Below are positions 33,702-43,274 of a stretch of 50,110 nt of DNA, in pieces. The stretch comes from Alcanivoracaceae bacterium (GTDB lineage: Bacteria; Pseudomonadota; Gammaproteobacteria; Pseudomonadales; Alcanivoracaceae): positions 1 through 50,110 of the forward strand of contig JARGOL010000018.1 of assembly GCA_029212745.1 (NCBI GenBank), written 5' to 3'. Both the position numbers and the translations under genes were made by a program. Positions within the stretch are counted from its first letter, which is position 1, and each line of letters begins with the position of its first letter. The notes below the pieces were generated by a model. The model was not told where the DNA came from and made no database searches. It saw only the letters and a program-made list of their open reading frames with translations.

Positions 33702-35864
33702 TTACTTGAAGATTTCACCTTTCTCCGCTTTCTCCACCAGCAACTTCGGCGGCTCGAAGCGCTCTCCATACTTGCTCGCCAGTTCCCGGGCGCGGGCCAC
33801 AAAGCCCTTCAGGCCACCCTCGTACTGGTTGATGTACTGGATCACACCACCGGACCATGCCGGGAAACCAATGCCGAAGATAGAGCCGATGTTGGCGTCT
33901 GCAACAGCCTCGATAACACCTTCCTCGAAGCACTTCACGGCCTCGATGGCCTCGACAAACATGAGACGTTCCTTCATGTCCTCGAAGGGGATCTCCTTGT
34001 CGCCGCCAAAGGCTTCCTTGAGACCGGACCAGAGCTTCTTCTTGCCACCCTCGGGGTAGTCATAGAAACCCTTGCCCTGTGCCTTGCCCGGGCGACCGAG
34101 GTCTTCAACCATCTTCTTCATGACCTTCTCGGCGGGATGCTCCGGCATCGGCTCCTTGCCCTCTGCCTTGGCATCATCACGGGCAGCCTTGCCGATACGC
34201 AGGGCCGTTTCCATGTTGATCTCGTCGATCAGGTTGAGCGTGCCCACCGGGTAACCGGCCTGCATGGCCGCCTGCTCGATGGACTGGGCGTTCAGGCCCT
34301 CGCCCAGCATGGCGATGCCTTCATTGGCGAAGGTACCAATGACCCGAGTAGTGAAGAAACCACGGGCGTCATTGACCACGATCGGCGTCTTCTTGATCTG
34401 CTGAACATAGTCGTAGCACTTGGCCAGTGCTTCCAGACCTGTCTCTTCGCCGCAGATGATTTCAACCAGCGGCATTTTGTCCACCGGGCTGAAGAAGTGA
34501 ATGCCGATAAAGTCCTTCTGGCGCTTCACACCCTTTGCCAGGTTGGTAATCGGCAACGATGAGGTGTTGGAACCCAGTACTGCATCGGGCTTGACCACAT
34601 CTTCGATTTCCTGGAATACCTTGTGCTTCAGCTCGGTGCTTTCGAACACGGCTTCGATAACAAAATCCACGCCGTCGAAGTCCTTGGCATCATCGGTGGC
34701 AATGATCCGGCCCAGGATTTCCTGCTTCTTCTCCTCGGTCATCTTGCCGCGCTTGATCTGTTTGTCGAGCAACGACTCGGAGTAGGCCTTGCCCTTCTCG
34801 GCATTCTCTTTCGAGATATCCTTGAGCACAGCCACGGCACCAGAACGCGCGGTCACATACGCGATGCCGGCGCCCATCATGCCCGCACCAAGGATACCGA
34901 CCTTCTCGGCCTTGAACTTGGGCACGTCTTTGGGACGGCTGGCGCCGGCGTTGATGGCCTGCAGGTTGAAGAAGAACGCAGTGGTCATGTTCTTCGCCAC
35001 CTGGCCAGTAACCAGGTCGATAAAGTAACGCTCTTCGATGGCGAAGGCGTTATCCACATCCACCTGGGTACTCTCAACAGCCGCAGACATGATGTTGCGG
35101 GGTGCCGGGTAGTTGGCGCCCTTGATCTGCTTGCGCAGGTTGGCCGGAAATGCCGGCAGGTTCATGGCAAAGGACGGCACACTCGGCGTACCACCCGGGA
35201 TCTTGTAGCCTTTAACGTCGAACGGCTGCTGGCTCTTCGGGTTCGCCTTGATCCACTCTTTTGCCTTGGCAATCATGGCTTCCGGGGTATCGACGATCTC
35301 GTCGATCAGGCCCACTTTCTGCGCCTTGTCTGCCTTCATGCGCTGGCCCTGCAGCAACACGTTCATCAACGCGTTCTGCACACCCAGCATGCGCACCGTG
35401 CGGACAATACCGCCGGCACCCGGCAACAGGCCCAGGGACACCTCCGGCAGGCCAAACTGGGCCTTCGGGTTATCCAGGGCAATACGACGATGGCAGGCCA
35501 GCGCGATTTCCAGGCCGCCACCCAGGGCGGTGCCGTTCAGGGCCGCAACCACCGGAATGCCCAGTGTTTCGAGCTTGCGCAGGTCACCCTTGAGAATCCG
35601 GCCGCCCTCGGCCATCTTGCCGGCATCTTCCTTGGTCACCTTGATCAGGTCTTTCAGGTCGCCGCCAGCAAAGAAAGTGCTTTTTGCCGAGGTAATGATG
35701 ACACCGGCAATGTCACCCTTCTCTTTCTCGAGGCGCTCTACCATGTCATGCATGGAGCGAGTGTAGGCCTCGTTCATGGTGTTGGCGGATTGATTCGGGT
35801 CATCCAGGATCAGGGTGACGATATTGTCCGCATCTTTTTCCCAACGAATGGTCGATTCAGTCAT
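33702..35864 (-). CDS. Bifunctional enoyl-CoA hydratase / 3-hydroxyacyl-CoA dehydrogenase (FadB/FadJ type)
   Basis: A 720-residue multifunctional fatty-acid oxidation protein. Residues 1-190 are a crotonase domain with [17 protein letters not shown] (Glu119) and [14 protein letters not shown] (Glu141), the two catalytic glutamates. From about 320 comes the NAD-binding dehydrogenase domain (GAGMMG, 326-331) with [14 protein letters not shown], followed by two C-terminal helical dehydrogenase domains. The start is the ATG at 35864 (GGAG upstream); the frame continues to 35987 inside the thiolase gene. It follows the thiolase by 28 bases, forming the usual alpha/beta fatty-acid oxidation pair. 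Confidence 0.95.
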   Translation of the reverse strand: MTESTIRWEKDADNIVTLILDDPNQSANTMNEAYTRSMHDMVERLEKEKGDIAGVIITSAKSTFFAGGDLKDLIKVTKEDAGKMAEGGRILKGDLRKLETLGIPVVAALNGTALGGGLEIALACHRRIALDNPKAQFGLPEVSLGLLPGAGGIVRTVRMLGVQNALMNVLLQGQRMKADKAQKVGLIDEIVDTPEAMIAKAKEWIKANPKSQQPFDVKGYKIPGGTPSVPSFAMNLPAFPANLRKQIKGANYPAPRNIMSAAVESTQVDVDNAFAIEERYFIDLVTGQVAKNMTTAFFFNLQAINAGASRPKDVPKFKAEKVGILGAGMMGAGIAYVTARSGAVAVLKDISKENAEKGKAYSESLLDKQIKRGKMTEEKKQEILGRIIATDDAKDFDGVDFVIEAVFESTELKHKVFQEIEDVVKPDAVLGSNTSSLPITNLAKGVKRQKDFIGIHFFSPVDKMPLVEIICGEETGLEALAKCYDYVQQIKKTPIVVNDARGFFTTRVIGTFANEGIAMLGEGLNAQSIEQAAMQAGYPVGTLNLIDEINMETALRIGKAARDDAKAEGKEPMPEHPAEKVMKKMVEDLGRPGKAQGKGFYDYPEGGKKKLWSGLKEAFGGDKEIPFEDMKERLMFVEAIEAVKCFEEGVIEAVADANIGSIFGIGFPAWSGGVIQYINQYEGGLKGFVARARELASKYGERFEPPKLLVEKAEKGEIFK

Positions 35865-35892
35865 GTCTGTTACTCCGTGTCCGGGTGGCCGC

Positions 35893-37104
35893 TCAGAGGC
35901 GCTCAACGATGGTGGCGATGCCCATGCCTGCACCAACACACAGGGTGCAGAGGCCGAACTTCTTGTCGCGACGCTCGAGTTCATCAAGCACGGTGCCGAC
36001 GATCATGGCACCGGTGGCACCCAGCGGGTGACCCATGGCGATGGCGCCGCCATTGACGTTGGTGATGTCATGGCTGATGCCCATGTCCTTCATGTAGCGC
36101 ATGGCCACGGACGCAAAGGCTTCGTTGATTTCAAACAGGTCAATGTCCTCGACCTTCATGCCAGCGCGGGCCAGCACCTTGCGGGACGCCGGCGCCGGGC
36201 CGGTGAGCATGATGGTCGGGTCGGCACCGCTCACGGCAGTGGCAACGATGCGCCCGCGCGGCTTGGCGCCGATCTTCTCACCGGCTTCTTTCGAGCCCAC
36301 CAGCATCAGGGTGGCGCCATCGACAATACCGGAGGAGTTACCCGGGGTATGGACGTGATCAATCGCCTCCACCCAGTGATATTTCTGCAGGGCCACGGCG
36401 TCGAAACCGCCCATCTCGCCCATCATGGCAAATGACGGGTTCAGCCCCGCCAGCTTGTCAGCCGTGGTGCCGGCACGCACGTGCTCGTCACGGTCAAGAA
36501 CGGTCAGGCCGTTCATGTCTTTCACCGGCATCACCGATTTGCTGAAGTAGCCCTTGTCCCAGGCATTGGCAGCGCGCGCCTGCGACTCGGCGGCGTACTC
36601 ATCCACATCGCGGCGTGAGAAACCTTCGAGGGTAGCGATCAGGTCGGCACCGATACCCTGGGGAATAAAACCGGTCTCGTAATTGGTGTCCGGGTCCATG
36701 GCCCAGGGCGTACCGTCAGAACCCATCGGCACACGGCTCATGGATTCCACACCGCCAGCCAGCACCAGGTCTTCCATGCCGGAGCCCACTTTCTGGGCAG
36801 CCAGGTTGACGGCCTCCAGGCCTGACGCGCAGAAACGGTTGATCTGCAGGCCGGAAACGGTTTCCGGCAGGCCGGCGCGCAGCGCGGCGATCTTGGGCAG
36901 AACACCGCCCTGGTCGCCCAGCGGCGACACGATACCCATGACGATGTCATCAATCATCGCCGGGTCCATGTTGGGGAAGCGCGCCTTGATCTCGTCGATC
37001 AGCGCCACCACCAGGGAAATGGGCTTGACGGTATGCAGGGAACCGTCCTTCTTGCCCCGGCCACGGGGCGTGCGAATCGCGTCGTAAATATAGGCTTCGG
37101 TCAT
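35893..37104 (-). CDS. Acetyl-CoA C-acyltransferase (thiolase, FadI/FadA type)
   Basis: A 403-residue thiolase that cleaves 3-ketoacyl-CoA in the last step of beta-oxidation. Catalytic Cys92 ([12 protein letters not shown]), His359 ([15 protein letters not shown]) and Cys389 (CVGAGMG) are all present. It is the first gene of the leftward operon with the fadB-type gene. The 205-base divergent gap to the GST-like gene must hold its promoter; I do not see a convincing fatty-acid regulator site there. Confidence 0.95.
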   Translation of the reverse strand: MTEAYIYDAIRTPRGRGKKDGSLHTVKPISLVVALIDEIKARFPNMDPAMIDDIVMGIVSPLGDQGGVLPKIAALRAGLPETVSGLQINRFCASGLEAVNLAAQKVGSGMEDLVLAGGVESMSRVPMGSDGTPWAMDPDTNYETGFIPQGIGADLIATLEGFSRRDVDEYAAESQARAANAWDKGYFSKSVMPVKDMNGLTVLDRDEHVRAGTTADKLAGLNPSFAMMGEMGGFDAVALQKYHWVEAIDHVHTPGNSSGIVDGATLMLVGSKEAGEKIGAKPRGRIVATAVSGADPTIMLTGPAPASRKVLARAGMKVEDIDLFEINEAFASVAMRYMKDMGISHDITNVNGGAIAMGHPLGATGAMIVGTVLDELERRDKKFGLCTLCVGAGMGIATIVERL

Positions 37105-37309
37105 GGAGACGTTCCTCTCGCCTTTTCAACAGCTTATGGAGTGCCGGTATGCCGGCAGGAGGCGCTAGACTGCCTGACAGTCAACTTTGTAGACAATGAC
37201 AGGAACGATCAAAAGCCTGACCGGAACGCCCAGCATCCCGCCGCCAGGGCGGATTGACCGCCCTCGGCCGGCTGCGTAACGTGCTGGCAACACCCTCTGG
37301 AGAGACACC

Positions 37310-38065
37310 ATGAGTCGCTTTCTCGACCTGGCCACATCCCTGGCCGCATCCGCCGCCGAGCAGGGACGCGGCATTGCCACCACCGCTGCCGGCCGCCAGC
37401 CGAAAGAACTGCTGGAACTGTATGACATCGAAAATTGCCCGTTCTGCCGGCTGGTACGTGAAGCAATGACGGACCTGGACCTGGATGTGCTGGTATTCCC
37501 GTGCCCGAAAAACGGCGTTCGCTATCGTCCCCTGGTCGAACGCCTGGGTGGCAAACAGCAGTTCCCGTTCCTGTTTGACCCGAATACCGACACGGCCCTG
37601 TATGAGTCGGCCGATATCATTGCCTACCTGTACCAGACGTATGGCAGCAAACCAGCGCCCAGACGCTGGCTGGTCCGCTCACTGCGCACCGCTGCCTCCA
37701 TGTCCGCATCACTGCTGCGTAGCGGTCTTGGCCTGCACGCCCGGGACGCCACTGACCCTGACCAGACGCTGGTGTTGTACAGCTTCGAAGCCAGCCCGTT
37801 CGCTCGCCGGGTGCGGGAAACCCTGTGTGAAATGGAAATTCCTTACGAAATACGACAGATGGGACGCACGCGGCTGGAAGACTGGATGCCACCGCCCCTG
37901 CGCGAGCAGCTGCGTCCGGATTATCACCCGGAGCAGCGCAACCGCCGCCAGCTGCTGGCCAGTGCCGGACGCGTTGCCGTGCCCTGCCTGGAAGACCCGA
38001 ACACCGGCGCACGACTGTTCGAGTCCTCCAGCATCATCGATTACCTGCACGACCAGTACAGTTGA
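37310..38065 (+). CDS. Tandem glutathione S-transferase N-terminal domain protein
   Basis: A 251-residue protein made of two thioredoxin-fold GST_N domains. The first (about 35-115) carries ENCPFCRLVREAM, a CPFC glutaredoxin-like motif, and TALYESADIIAYLYQTYG. The second (about 150-250) carries EASPFARRVRETL, with Ser in place of the first Cys, and ARLFESSSIIDYLHDQY. There is no helical GST C-terminal domain. The two halves look like a duplication with loss of the redox cysteines in the second. Function unknown; a redox or glutathione-binding role is inferred. Confidence 0.87.
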   Translation: MSRFLDLATSLAASAAEQGRGIATTAAGRQPKELLELYDIENCPFCRLVREAMTDLDLDVLVFPCPKNGVRYRPLVERLGGKQQFPFLFDPNTDTALYESADIIAYLYQTYGSKPAPRRWLVRSLRTAASMSASLLRSGLGLHARDATDPDQTLVLYSFEASPFARRVRETLCEMEIPYEIRQMGRTRLEDWMPPPLREQLRPDYHPEQRNRRQLLASAGRVAVPCLEDPNTGARLFESSSIIDYLHDQYS

Positions 38066-38165
38066 GAATTGCTCCCGCAGGTCAAGGTGAAGGCTCATCG
38101 CCGGTCAGGACACTGGCACGGGTGCGCCCTATAGTGGAACGCATCGCATAGCCCGGGAGCCTGCC

Positions 38166-38894
38166 ATGTCCGCCCCTGACTCACACACGCCCGCACCACT
38201 GTTCAGCGCCATGGACCGTATGACCCGCTGGCTGTCCCGGGACTTTCTCGGTGGTCCCCGCCTGGTCAAGTTTGCCTGGGTGATCAATTTCCAGAAAGGC
38301 GCAACGGCGCTGTGGGTGCTTGCACTGATGGCGCTGTACCAGCACACCTCTGTTGCCGCCTGGGTGTACCTTGGCCTGCATGGCACCTACGGCATTTGCT
38401 GGCTGCTCAAGGACCGGGTGTTTCCGGACCCGAACTGGGAGGAACGAATCACTTTTGGCGGCGCCGTCAACGCCGTGCTGTTTGTGCTCGGGCCATACTG
38501 GTTGATGCCCTGGGTACTGATAGCCGGCCATTCAAGCGGCGCGCCGCTACCACTGCTGAGCGCCGCCATCGCCATCCATACTCTGGGCATTGCCATCATG
38601 ATGACGGCCGACGCGCAGAAATTCTTCACGTTGAAACTCAAGCGCGGGCTGATTACCAGCGGCATGTTCCGCTATGTGCGCCACCCCAACTACCTGGGCG
38701 AGATGATGATCTATGGCAGTTACGCACTGGTGGTCTGGCACTGGTTTCCGGTGGTCCTGCTGCTGTTTGTCTGGAGCTCGGTCTTCCTCACCAACATGAA
38801 GCTCAAGGAAGCGTCCATGTCGCGCTATCCCGAATGGCAGGCCTACACCAGTCGTACCGGGATGGTGCTACCCCGCCTGTTTGCGCGCGCCTGA
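38166..38894 (+). CDS. Membrane protein of the ICMT/steroid-reductase fold (DUF1295-like)
   Basis: A 242-residue inner-membrane protein with about five helices. The C-terminal block LITSGMFRYVRHPNYLGEMM is the cofactor-binding signature shared by isoprenylcysteine methyltransferases, phospholipid methyltransferases and steroid 5-alpha-reductase-like enzymes. Whether it uses SAM or NADPH cannot be read from the sequence. A terminator follows. Confidence 0.83.
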   Translation: MSAPDSHTPAPLFSAMDRMTRWLSRDFLGGPRLVKFAWVINFQKGATALWVLALMALYQHTSVAAWVYLGLHGTYGICWLLKDRVFPDPNWEERITFGGAVNAVLFVLGPYWLMPWVLIAGHSSGAPLPLLSAAIAIHTLGIAIMMTADAQKFFTLKLKRGLITSGMFRYVRHPNYLGEMMIYGSYALVVWHWFPVVLLLFVWSSVFLTNMKLKEASMSRYPEWQAYTSRTGMVLPRLFARA

Positions 38895-38916
38895 GCAGAC
38901 ACGAAAGCAGACAATG

Positions 38917-38942
38917 AAAAAGGGGCCGCAGCCCCTTTTTTT
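38917..38942. terminator. Bidirectional rho-independent terminator
   Basis: AAAAAGGGGC-CGCA-GCCCCTTTTT, with seven T in total, sits between the convergent ends of the membrane protein (38894) and the 72-residue gene (38942). The T run touches that gene's stop codon. Confidence 0.92.
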
Positions 38943-39160
38943 CAGCTCGCCTGACGCAACACCGACGGTTGCAGCCAGTAGATACCATGGGCCGGATCGG
39001 CCACGTCAAACTTGACCAGGTAGCGTTTCGGCTTGCCCGGATGACTGAGCCTGAGGATACGTGCTGTCTTCCCCTTGAGCATGTATTCGCGCAAGCAGTA
39101 GTGCATGTCCGGGTATTGCTCAGCAATCGCTACTCTGTCACCGATCACGAAGTTACTCAT
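38942..39160 (-). CDS. Small hypothetical protein, 72 residues
   Basis: MSNFVIGDRVAIAEQYPDMH begins a 72-residue soluble protein with AGGAGG ideally placed 6 bases before the ATG at 39160. The pattern of short strands (ILRLSHPGKPKRYLVKFDV) suggests a small beta-barrel such as an SH3-like or KOW fold. I do not recognise a named family. It lies between ccmE and a terminator, so it could be the tail of the ccm transcript or an independent gene; the 225 bases before it carry no other gene. Confidence 0.8.
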   Translation of the reverse strand: MSNFVIGDRVAIAEQYPDMHYCLREYMLKGKTARILRLSHPGKPKRYLVKFDVADPAHGIYWLQPSVLRQAS

Positions 39161-39385
39161 GGTCAACCTCCTTGCCTGGGTTAACCAGAATCTAGGCAAA
39201 ATCGGCTGTCCATTGTGTCGGCTGATTCACACTTGCGCGCAGCAAAGAAAGCGATTCAGAAAAGCATGCACCAGGTCCGCAGAATGTGTGACCTGAACCA
39301 CGCCGGCGGGGCCAACTGGCCGGCACAACAGGTGACGGGACGGCGGGCTGTTACGGCCTTCACCGTTCGGTCGCGCAGGACGCCC

Positions 39386-39844
39386 TCAGGGCGCGTCCTG
39401 TGCCGGGCCGGCACCGGGATGGCCGGCTTTTTCCAGTGCGTCCTGCACTTCCGGTGGCATGTAGGTCTCATCGTGCTTGGCAAGCACCTCATCCGCCTCG
39501 AACCGCAGGGGTTGCGCCAGTGTACCGTTGGCTACGATCCCCTGACCTTCGCGGAAAAGATCCGGCAGGATGCCCTGGTAATGCACGGTGAATGTGCCCT
39601 TGCCGTCGGTGAGATCAAACACCACATTGAGCGTCTCCTGGTTCCGCTCCACCGAACCGGGCACCACCAGGCCGCCAACACGCATGCGCGACCCCACCGG
39701 TGCCTCGCCACTGGCAACCTGCTGCGGCGTATAGAACAGGTTGATGTTCTGCTTGAGGGCATACGTCACCAGGGCCACCGCGGCGGCCAGCCCGGCCAGT
39801 ACACCGAGAACGATAAACAGACGCTGCTTTCTTACTGCATTCAT
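39386..39844 (-). CDS. ccmE: Cytochrome c maturation heme chaperone CcmE
   Basis: A 152-residue membrane-anchored periplasmic chaperone that binds heme covalently and hands it to apocytochrome c. It has an N-terminal anchor (about residues 8-29), an OB-fold beta domain, and His124 with Tyr128 in EVLAKHDETYMP, the heme-linking motif. The start overlaps the end of ccmD by 4 bases. It is the last ccm gene here: ccmF, ccmG and ccmH do not follow. Confidence 0.96.
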   Translation of the reverse strand: MNAVRKQRLFIVLGVLAGLAAAVALVTYALKQNINLFYTPQQVASGEAPVGSRMRVGGLVVPGSVERNQETLNVVFDLTDGKGTFTVHYQGILPDLFREGQGIVANGTLAQPLRFEADEVLAKHDETYMPPEVQDALEKAGHPGAGPAQDAP

Positions 39845-40032
39845 TTCGCGTTTTCCCCTGCATTGTTGGCCCGCTGCCGCAGCCGGCGCACTGTCTGCCG
39901 GGCGCCGCGTTCCGCACGCACCGCACTGACAAGGCTTGCCACAATAAGCAGTAGCGACAGCCCATAAGCACTCCACACGTAGGCACCATGACGCCCCATC
40001 TGCAGGAATGCCTCAAACGATTCGAAATACAT
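39841..40032 (-). CDS. ccmD: Heme exporter protein CcmD
   Basis: A 63-residue single-helix membrane protein (helix about residues 18-38) with the typical CcmD opening FEAFLQMGRHGAYVWSAYG and a basic cytoplasmic tail. CcmD helps release heme-loaded CcmE from the CcmABC complex. Its ATG overlaps the ccmC stop by one base (TGATG). Confidence 0.93.
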   Translation of the reverse strand: MYFESFEAFLQMGRHGAYVWSAYGLSLLLIVASLVSAVRAERGARQTVRRLRQRANNAGENAK

Positions 40033-40772
40033 CAGACTTCCTCCTGCAACCAGCGGCTCTTGCGCTCCCGGCGCAATATCTCCGCCCGTGCACGCACCAG
40101 CACAGACACCGCGAAGAGCAGGTAGATCCCCGCCATGCTGACCAGCAACGGCACCAGCATTTCTGCCGGCATGGTGGTTTCACGGGTCAGGTTGATGGTG
40201 CTGCCCTGGTGCAGGCTGTTCCACCATTCCACCGAATACTTCACCACCACCACGTTGATCACACCCACCACCGACAACAGGCTGGCCGCACGGGCGCCCT
40301 GGCGGTCATCCTCGATGGCCTTCATCAGCGCCACCACCCCCAGGTACAGGAACAACATGATCAGCATGGACGTCAGCCGTGCGTCCCAGACCCAGTAGGT
40401 GCCCCAGGTGGGTTTGCCCCAGATGGCCCCCGTGAGCAGCGCCACCGCCGCCAGCACGGCACCGAACGGCGCGATGGCGCGGATCATGATCTCGGCCATC
40501 TTCATGCGCCAGACCAGTGCCACCAGCCCGGCCACGCCCATGGCCACGTACCCGGTCAGGGCAGCACCCGCTGCCGGCACATGGATAAAGATGATCCGGT
40601 AACTGTTGCCCTGCTGGTAGTCCTCCGGCGCGAAAGCCAGGCCCCAGACCAGGCCAACGGCGGTCAGCACGATGGCGAGCACCCAGAGCCAGGGCAGGAC
40701 CACCGTACTGAAGCGGTAGAAGTACCGGGGAGAGCCGAGCTGGTGATACCAGCGAACCAGGGTAGACCACAT
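40032..40772 (-). CDS. ccmC: Heme exporter protein CcmC
   Basis: A 246-residue six-helix inner-membrane protein that presents heme to CcmE. The tryptophan-rich periplasmic motif WGTYWVWDARLTS is present. Conserved His residues lie in IFIHVPAAG and in SVEWWNSLHQG. The ATG at 40772 has GGAGAAAGG upstream; the longer frame to 40850 overlaps ccmB. It is 20 bases after ccmB. Confidence 0.96.
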   Translation of the reverse strand: MWSTLVRWYHQLGSPRYFYRFSTVVLPWLWVLAIVLTAVGLVWGLAFAPEDYQQGNSYRIIFIHVPAAGAALTGYVAMGVAGLVALVWRMKMAEIMIRAIAPFGAVLAAVALLTGAIWGKPTWGTYWVWDARLTSMLIMLFLYLGVVALMKAIEDDRQGARAASLLSVVGVINVVVVKYSVEWWNSLHQGSTINLTRETTMPAEMLVPLLVSMAGIYLLFAVSVLVRARAEILRRERKSRWLQEEV

Positions 40773-40792
40773 GGTTGAGCCTTTCTCCTTCG

Positions 40793-41455
40793 TCAGTTGC
40801 CGCTGCTGATACGCAGCCCGGCTGCCACCGCGGCCGGTGCCAGCGTCCACGCGGCAATGGCCATGGCGGCCAGCAATGCCAACACACCATCGGTGGCGAG
40901 GCCGTCAACGGCGTATATCACCACACCCGCCCCGAACACCAGCACCGGCACATACAGGGGCAGGACCAGCAACGCCAGCAACACGCCGGCATTGCGCAGA
41001 CCCACCGTCAGGGCCGCACCAATGGCGGCCACGGCGGTAAGCACCGGTGTGCCCAGCAACAGGCCGACAAACAGCGCTGTATATCCGGAGGCAGGCAGAT
41101 GCAGCATATACGCCAGCACCGGGGCGATGGCCACCAGCGGCAAGCCGGTCAGCAGCCAGTGCGCCAGCATCTTGGCCAGGGCCGCGAGGTAAAGGCTCTG
41201 CGGTGCCACCAGCATTTGCTCCAGGGCACCGCTGTCATGGTCCTGCCGGAACAGGCTCTCCGAGGACAGCAACACTGCCAGCAGCGCCGCCACCCAGACG
41301 ATACCCGGCGCGATGCTGGCGAGCAGGGCCGGCCGCGGCGACACTGCCAGCGGAAACAGCGAACAGACCATGACGAAGAAAAACAACGGATTGATGATTT
41401 CCGCCGGCCGGCGCCAGACCAGCAGCAACTCACGATGAAGACTGGCCAGAAACAT
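40793..41455 (-). CDS. ccmB: Heme exporter membrane protein CcmB
   Basis: A 220-residue, six-helix membrane subunit of the CcmAB transporter. The N-terminus LHRELLLVWRRPAEIINPL and the segment SSESLFRQDHDSGALEQML are family signatures. Start overlaps the ccmA stop by one base (TGATG). Length is normal. Confidence 0.95.
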   Translation of the reverse strand: MFLASLHRELLLVWRRPAEIINPLFFFVMVCSLFPLAVSPRPALLASIAPGIVWVAALLAVLLSSESLFRQDHDSGALEQMLVAPQSLYLAALAKMLAHWLLTGLPLVAIAPVLAYMLHLPASGYTALFVGLLLGTPVLTAVAAIGAALTVGLRNAGVLLALLVLPLYVPVLVFGAGVVIYAVDGLATDGVLALLAAMAIAAWTLAPAAVAAGLRISSGN

Positions 41456-42078
41456 CAGTGCCGGCCCTCCGACGAGCCGAGATGGATCTGCCGCACGGCA
41501 TCATCCAGACGGTGATGGGAGCTGAACACCACCAGCCCCCCGCCAGCCGCATGCTCGCGAATGCGGGCTTCCACCTGGGCCACCCCGTCGCTGTCCAGGG
41601 CGGTGAATGGCTCATCCAGCAGCCACACCTGCCGCGGTGCTGTCCACAGCAGTGACAGCATCACGCGGCGACGCTGGCCGGCAGACAACTGTTGCACCGG
41701 CAGGTCCTCGAAGCCGGCCAGTCCCACCAGCGCCAGAGCACCATCAATACCGGCACTGGAACAGCCATTGACGGCACACCACCAATTCAGGTTTTCGCGC
41801 GCTGTCAGCTCATCACGCAGGCCGGGACGGTGGCCAAGATACAGCACATGCTGGCGCGGATCCTGGCCCTGCTGCTGGTACCAGGGCCACTGGACACGCC
41901 CCTGGTAACCGCCGAACAACCCGGCCAGGGCCCGGATCAGGGTGGTTTTCCCGGCGCCATTGGCGCCCGCCACCTGAACGACATCCCCACCGCTCGCGGA
42001 AAACGCCAGGCCGGCGAACAGCTCACGATCATCCCGCTCGCAGGCGAGGTCGCTGATGTGGAGGAGAACGGGTTGCAC
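41455..42078 (-). CDS. ccmA: Heme exporter ATP-binding protein CcmA
   Basis: A 207-residue ABC ATPase: Walker A GANGAGKTT (38-46), signature QQLSAGQRRRV and Walker B VWLLDEPFTALD. It powers release of heme-loaded CcmE from CcmCD. I set the start at the GTG at 42078 (AAAGG upstream), which gives the normal family length. The open frame runs on to 42405, but that part is antisense to the DUF4279 gene and its promoter. First gene of the ccmABCDE operon. Confidence 0.93.
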   Translation of the reverse strand: MQPVLLHISDLACERDDRELFAGLAFSASGGDVVQVAGANGAGKTTLIRALAGLFGGYQGRVQWPWYQQQGQDPRQHVLYLGHRPGLRDELTARENLNWWCAVNGCSSAGIDGALALVGLAGFEDLPVQQLSAGQRRRVMLSLLWTAPRQVWLLDEPFTALDSDGVAQVEARIREHAAGGGLVVFSSHHRLDDAVRQIHLGSSEGRH

Positions 42079-42195
42079 GGGACCTTTCACTGGGTATTTG
42101 CTGAAGGACGCAGAGTATATCACGCTCTGCCTGTGGCATTGCAGCAACCGCCTGGACGACATTCCCCGCTGGACCGACACCGGAGGTAGAACAGC

Positions 42196-42633
42196 ATGCG
42201 GCCGGAGATCGAGCACCATGTCTATTTCGCCGTGTTCGGGTTCGAGCACGACCCGATGCAGATTACCCTTGAGGCGGGCATCGAGCCGGATGATATCTGG
42301 CGCGAGGGCGAATCCTTCTCTCCCACCCTGCCGGAGGCCCGGCGCCGGGAGAATCGCTGGATACTCTCCAGCATGCTCGACCAGGGCGCATCCCACCGGG
42401 ATCACTTCGAGCGCCTGTTGCTGAAACTGGAGCGACTGGGTGAGGCATTGCCGGGTTTACAGGCACGCTACCGTTGTGGCATCGGTGTATCGCGGTACTA
42501 TTTCATGGATGATCCGGGTTTTTACCTGCCCGAGGACCTGCTGGCGCGCTTCGCCGCGCTTGACCTGACCCTGAGTTTTGACCAGCTCGGCCTCGACCAG
42601 CCGGGCGACGTGGCAATTGTGGAGAAAGACTGA
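42196..42633 (+). CDS. DUF4279 domain protein
   Basis: A 145-residue soluble protein that opens EIEHHVYFAVFGFEHDP and continues with ITLEAGIEPDDIWREGE, the pattern of DUF4279 (function unknown). It ends one base before the CYTH gene's start, so the two are probably cotranscribed. Its start is divergent from ccmA across 117 bases. Confidence 0.83.
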   Translation: MRPEIEHHVYFAVFGFEHDPMQITLEAGIEPDDIWREGESFSPTLPEARRRENRWILSSMLDQGASHRDHFERLLLKLERLGEALPGLQARYRCGIGVSRYYFMDDPGFYLPEDLLARFAALDLTLSFDQLGLDQPGDVAIVEKD

Positions 42634-42634
42634 C

Positions 42635-43132
42635 ATGGCACTGGAAATCGAACGCAAGTTCCTGCTGCGTGAGACCGGCATCGTCAAAGGCCTGACCGGG
42701 CAATTCATCGCCCAGGGTTACCTGAGCCTCGACCCGGACGCCACCGTTCGGGTGCGGATCATCGACTCTGCCGGTTTCCTGACAGTGAAGGGGCGCAACC
42801 AGGGCGCCGTGCGCAAGGAATTCGAGTACCCCATCCCGCTGGCTGACGCCCGCGAGTTGCTTTCCCTGTGCAAGGAGGGTCGTATCGAGAAGCGCCGCTA
42901 CACCATCGCCTGGGCAGACCACATCTGGGAGGTGGACGTGTTCGACGGCGACAACAAGGGCCTGGTCATGGCCGAGGTGGAGCTGCGCTCGGAAAACGAG
43001 AAACTGGCGTTACCGCCCTGGGTCGGCCGCGAAGTCACCGAGGACCCGCGCTTTTTCAACAGCAGCCTGGCCACCAAACCCTACAGCCGCTGGAAAAACT
43101 TCGCGCCGTCACCACAGAGACCCGTAGGCTGA
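42635..43132 (+). CDS. CYTH domain protein (probable triphosphatase)
   Basis: A 165-residue CYTH (triphosphate tunnel) protein. The signature EIERKF is at residues 4-9. Repeated charged strands follow (TVRVRIIDSAGFLTVKG, IEKRRYTIAW, MAEVELRSENE), giving the acidic/basic residues that line the tunnel and hold metal and triphosphate. Members hydrolyse inorganic triphosphate or make cAMP; short stand-alone bacterial ones are usually triphosphatases. The CHAD gene follows, the familiar CYTH-CHAD partnership in polyphosphate biology. Confidence 0.93.
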   Translation: MALEIERKFLLRETGIVKGLTGQFIAQGYLSLDPDATVRVRIIDSAGFLTVKGRNQGAVRKEFEYPIPLADARELLSLCKEGRIEKRRYTIAWADHIWEVDVFDGDNKGLVMAEVELRSENEKLALPPWVGREVTEDPRFFNSSLATKPYSRWKNFAPSPQRPVG

Positions 43133-43143
43133 CTCCGCCGCAA

Positions 43144-43164
43144 CTGTCACAAAACCTTCTTTTG
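43144..43164 (+). promoter_or_regulatory. Possible PhoB-box half-site upstream of the CHAD gene
   Basis: CTGTCAC followed by AAAA occurs 125 bases before the CHAD start. It matches one 11-base half of a Pho box; the next 11 bases (CCTTCTTTTGC) match poorly. Weak evidence, noted because CHAD proteins bind polyphosphate. Confidence 0.2.
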
Positions 43165-43274
43165 CAGGCCCCACCGCTTTACGGCATGTTTTTGCTCCCG
43201 TTCACATGGAAGTGTGTTGTCCCACAGCAGGAGGCTGGCGGGGACCAGCGAACTGCCGTGGAGATCACTCTGCA

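Noticed and set aside
34623-36056. 477-codon open frame on the plus strand
   Set aside because: It lies wholly antisense to the fadB-type and thiolase genes, which have clear catalytic motifs; high GC makes such long antisense frames common.
42079-42405. N-terminal extension of CcmA to a 316-residue protein
   Set aside because: The extension is antisense to the DUF4279 gene, adds no domain, and the GTG at 42078 gives the normal CcmA length.
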